DNA of 35,489 nt from Homoserinimonas sp. (GTDB lineage Bacteria > Actinomycetota > Actinomycetes > Actinomycetales > Microbacteriaceae): assembly GCA_025464755.1 (NCBI GenBank), contig JAODMI010000093.1, positions 1 through 35,489 on the forward strand, given 5' to 3'. Both the position numbers and the translations under genes were made by a program. The notes beneath the pieces were generated by a model. It searched no databases, had not been told where the DNA came from, and saw only the letters and a list, made by a program, of their open reading frames with translations. This document shows, piece by piece, positions 35,195 to 35,489 of this stretch (position 1 is its first letter; the number at the start of each line of letters is the position of its first letter).

Positions 35195-35223
35195 TTGTGC
35201 GACCCCCGGATCCCACGTAAAGT
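35195..35223 (+). promoter_or_regulatory. Putative rRNA operon promoter (TTGTGC-N17-TAAAGT)
   Basis: Sigma-70-like -35/-10 boxes with 17-bp spacing upstream of rrn leader sequence. Confidence 0.6.
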
Positions 35224-35489
35224 ACTTACTTGTCACCCCAAAGGTGCGGAAAGCCGAAGAGCTTCCCGGCCTCAAGTGGGGGCCAAAGTCTTGAAAAAGA
35301 CACAGCCTCGAAAGAGGTTCCCCGTCAAAGTTCACGTCGAAAGACAATGAACATGCGACACACCCAAAGCAAGAGACTGTCAAAGACTCTAGCTGAGGGT
35401 TAGGGCAAATGCCCGAACAGCTAATCCGCAAGGTGAGGCATTCGGAGCGTCCGATCCTTGAGAACTCAACAGCGTGCACAATGTCAAAT
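35224..35489 (+). other. Probable rRNA operon leader (upstream of 16S rRNA outside window)
   Basis: Non-coding stem-loop-rich segment ending in CCTTGAGAACTCAACAGCGTGCACA (35456-35480), matching the conserved actinobacterial pre-16S leader motif. Confidence 0.7.

Overview
High-GC actinobacterial chromosome segment, Microbacteriaceae-like by gene content and style. It opens inside rpoC (3' part, with terminator). Next is a compact co-directional type IV pilus (T4P) locus at about 2.9-13.8 kb: pilB, pilT, pilC, pilA-like major prepilin, three minor prepilin/PilX-like proteins, pilD, pilM, pilN, pilO. No PilP/PilQ secretin genes are present, as expected for a monoderm. After it, on the minus strand, lie an M50B-like metallopeptidase, a 1147-aa secreted multidomain protein (fibrinogen-like YCDxxxxGGGW, beta-propeller-like region, FN3, two tandem copies of a C-terminal domain) and a small membrane-anchored protein. 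The rest is mostly housekeeping: M18 aminopeptidase, RNase HI with a repeat-bearing C-terminal extension, CsbD-like protein, LLM oxidoreductase, histidine phosphatase, SbcD/SbcC, SDR, Eis-like GNAT, SWIM/SNF2 helicase, and an HTH protein. The window ends in what looks like an rRNA operon promoter and 16S leader (conserved 'TTGAGAACTCAACAG' motif), with 16S lying just beyond the edge. I saw no CRISPR array, transposase, prophage or tRNA. The most interesting content is the monoderm T4P locus, with its divergent PilT and beta-solenoid-like PilX protein, and the adjacent fibrinogen-like secreted protein.
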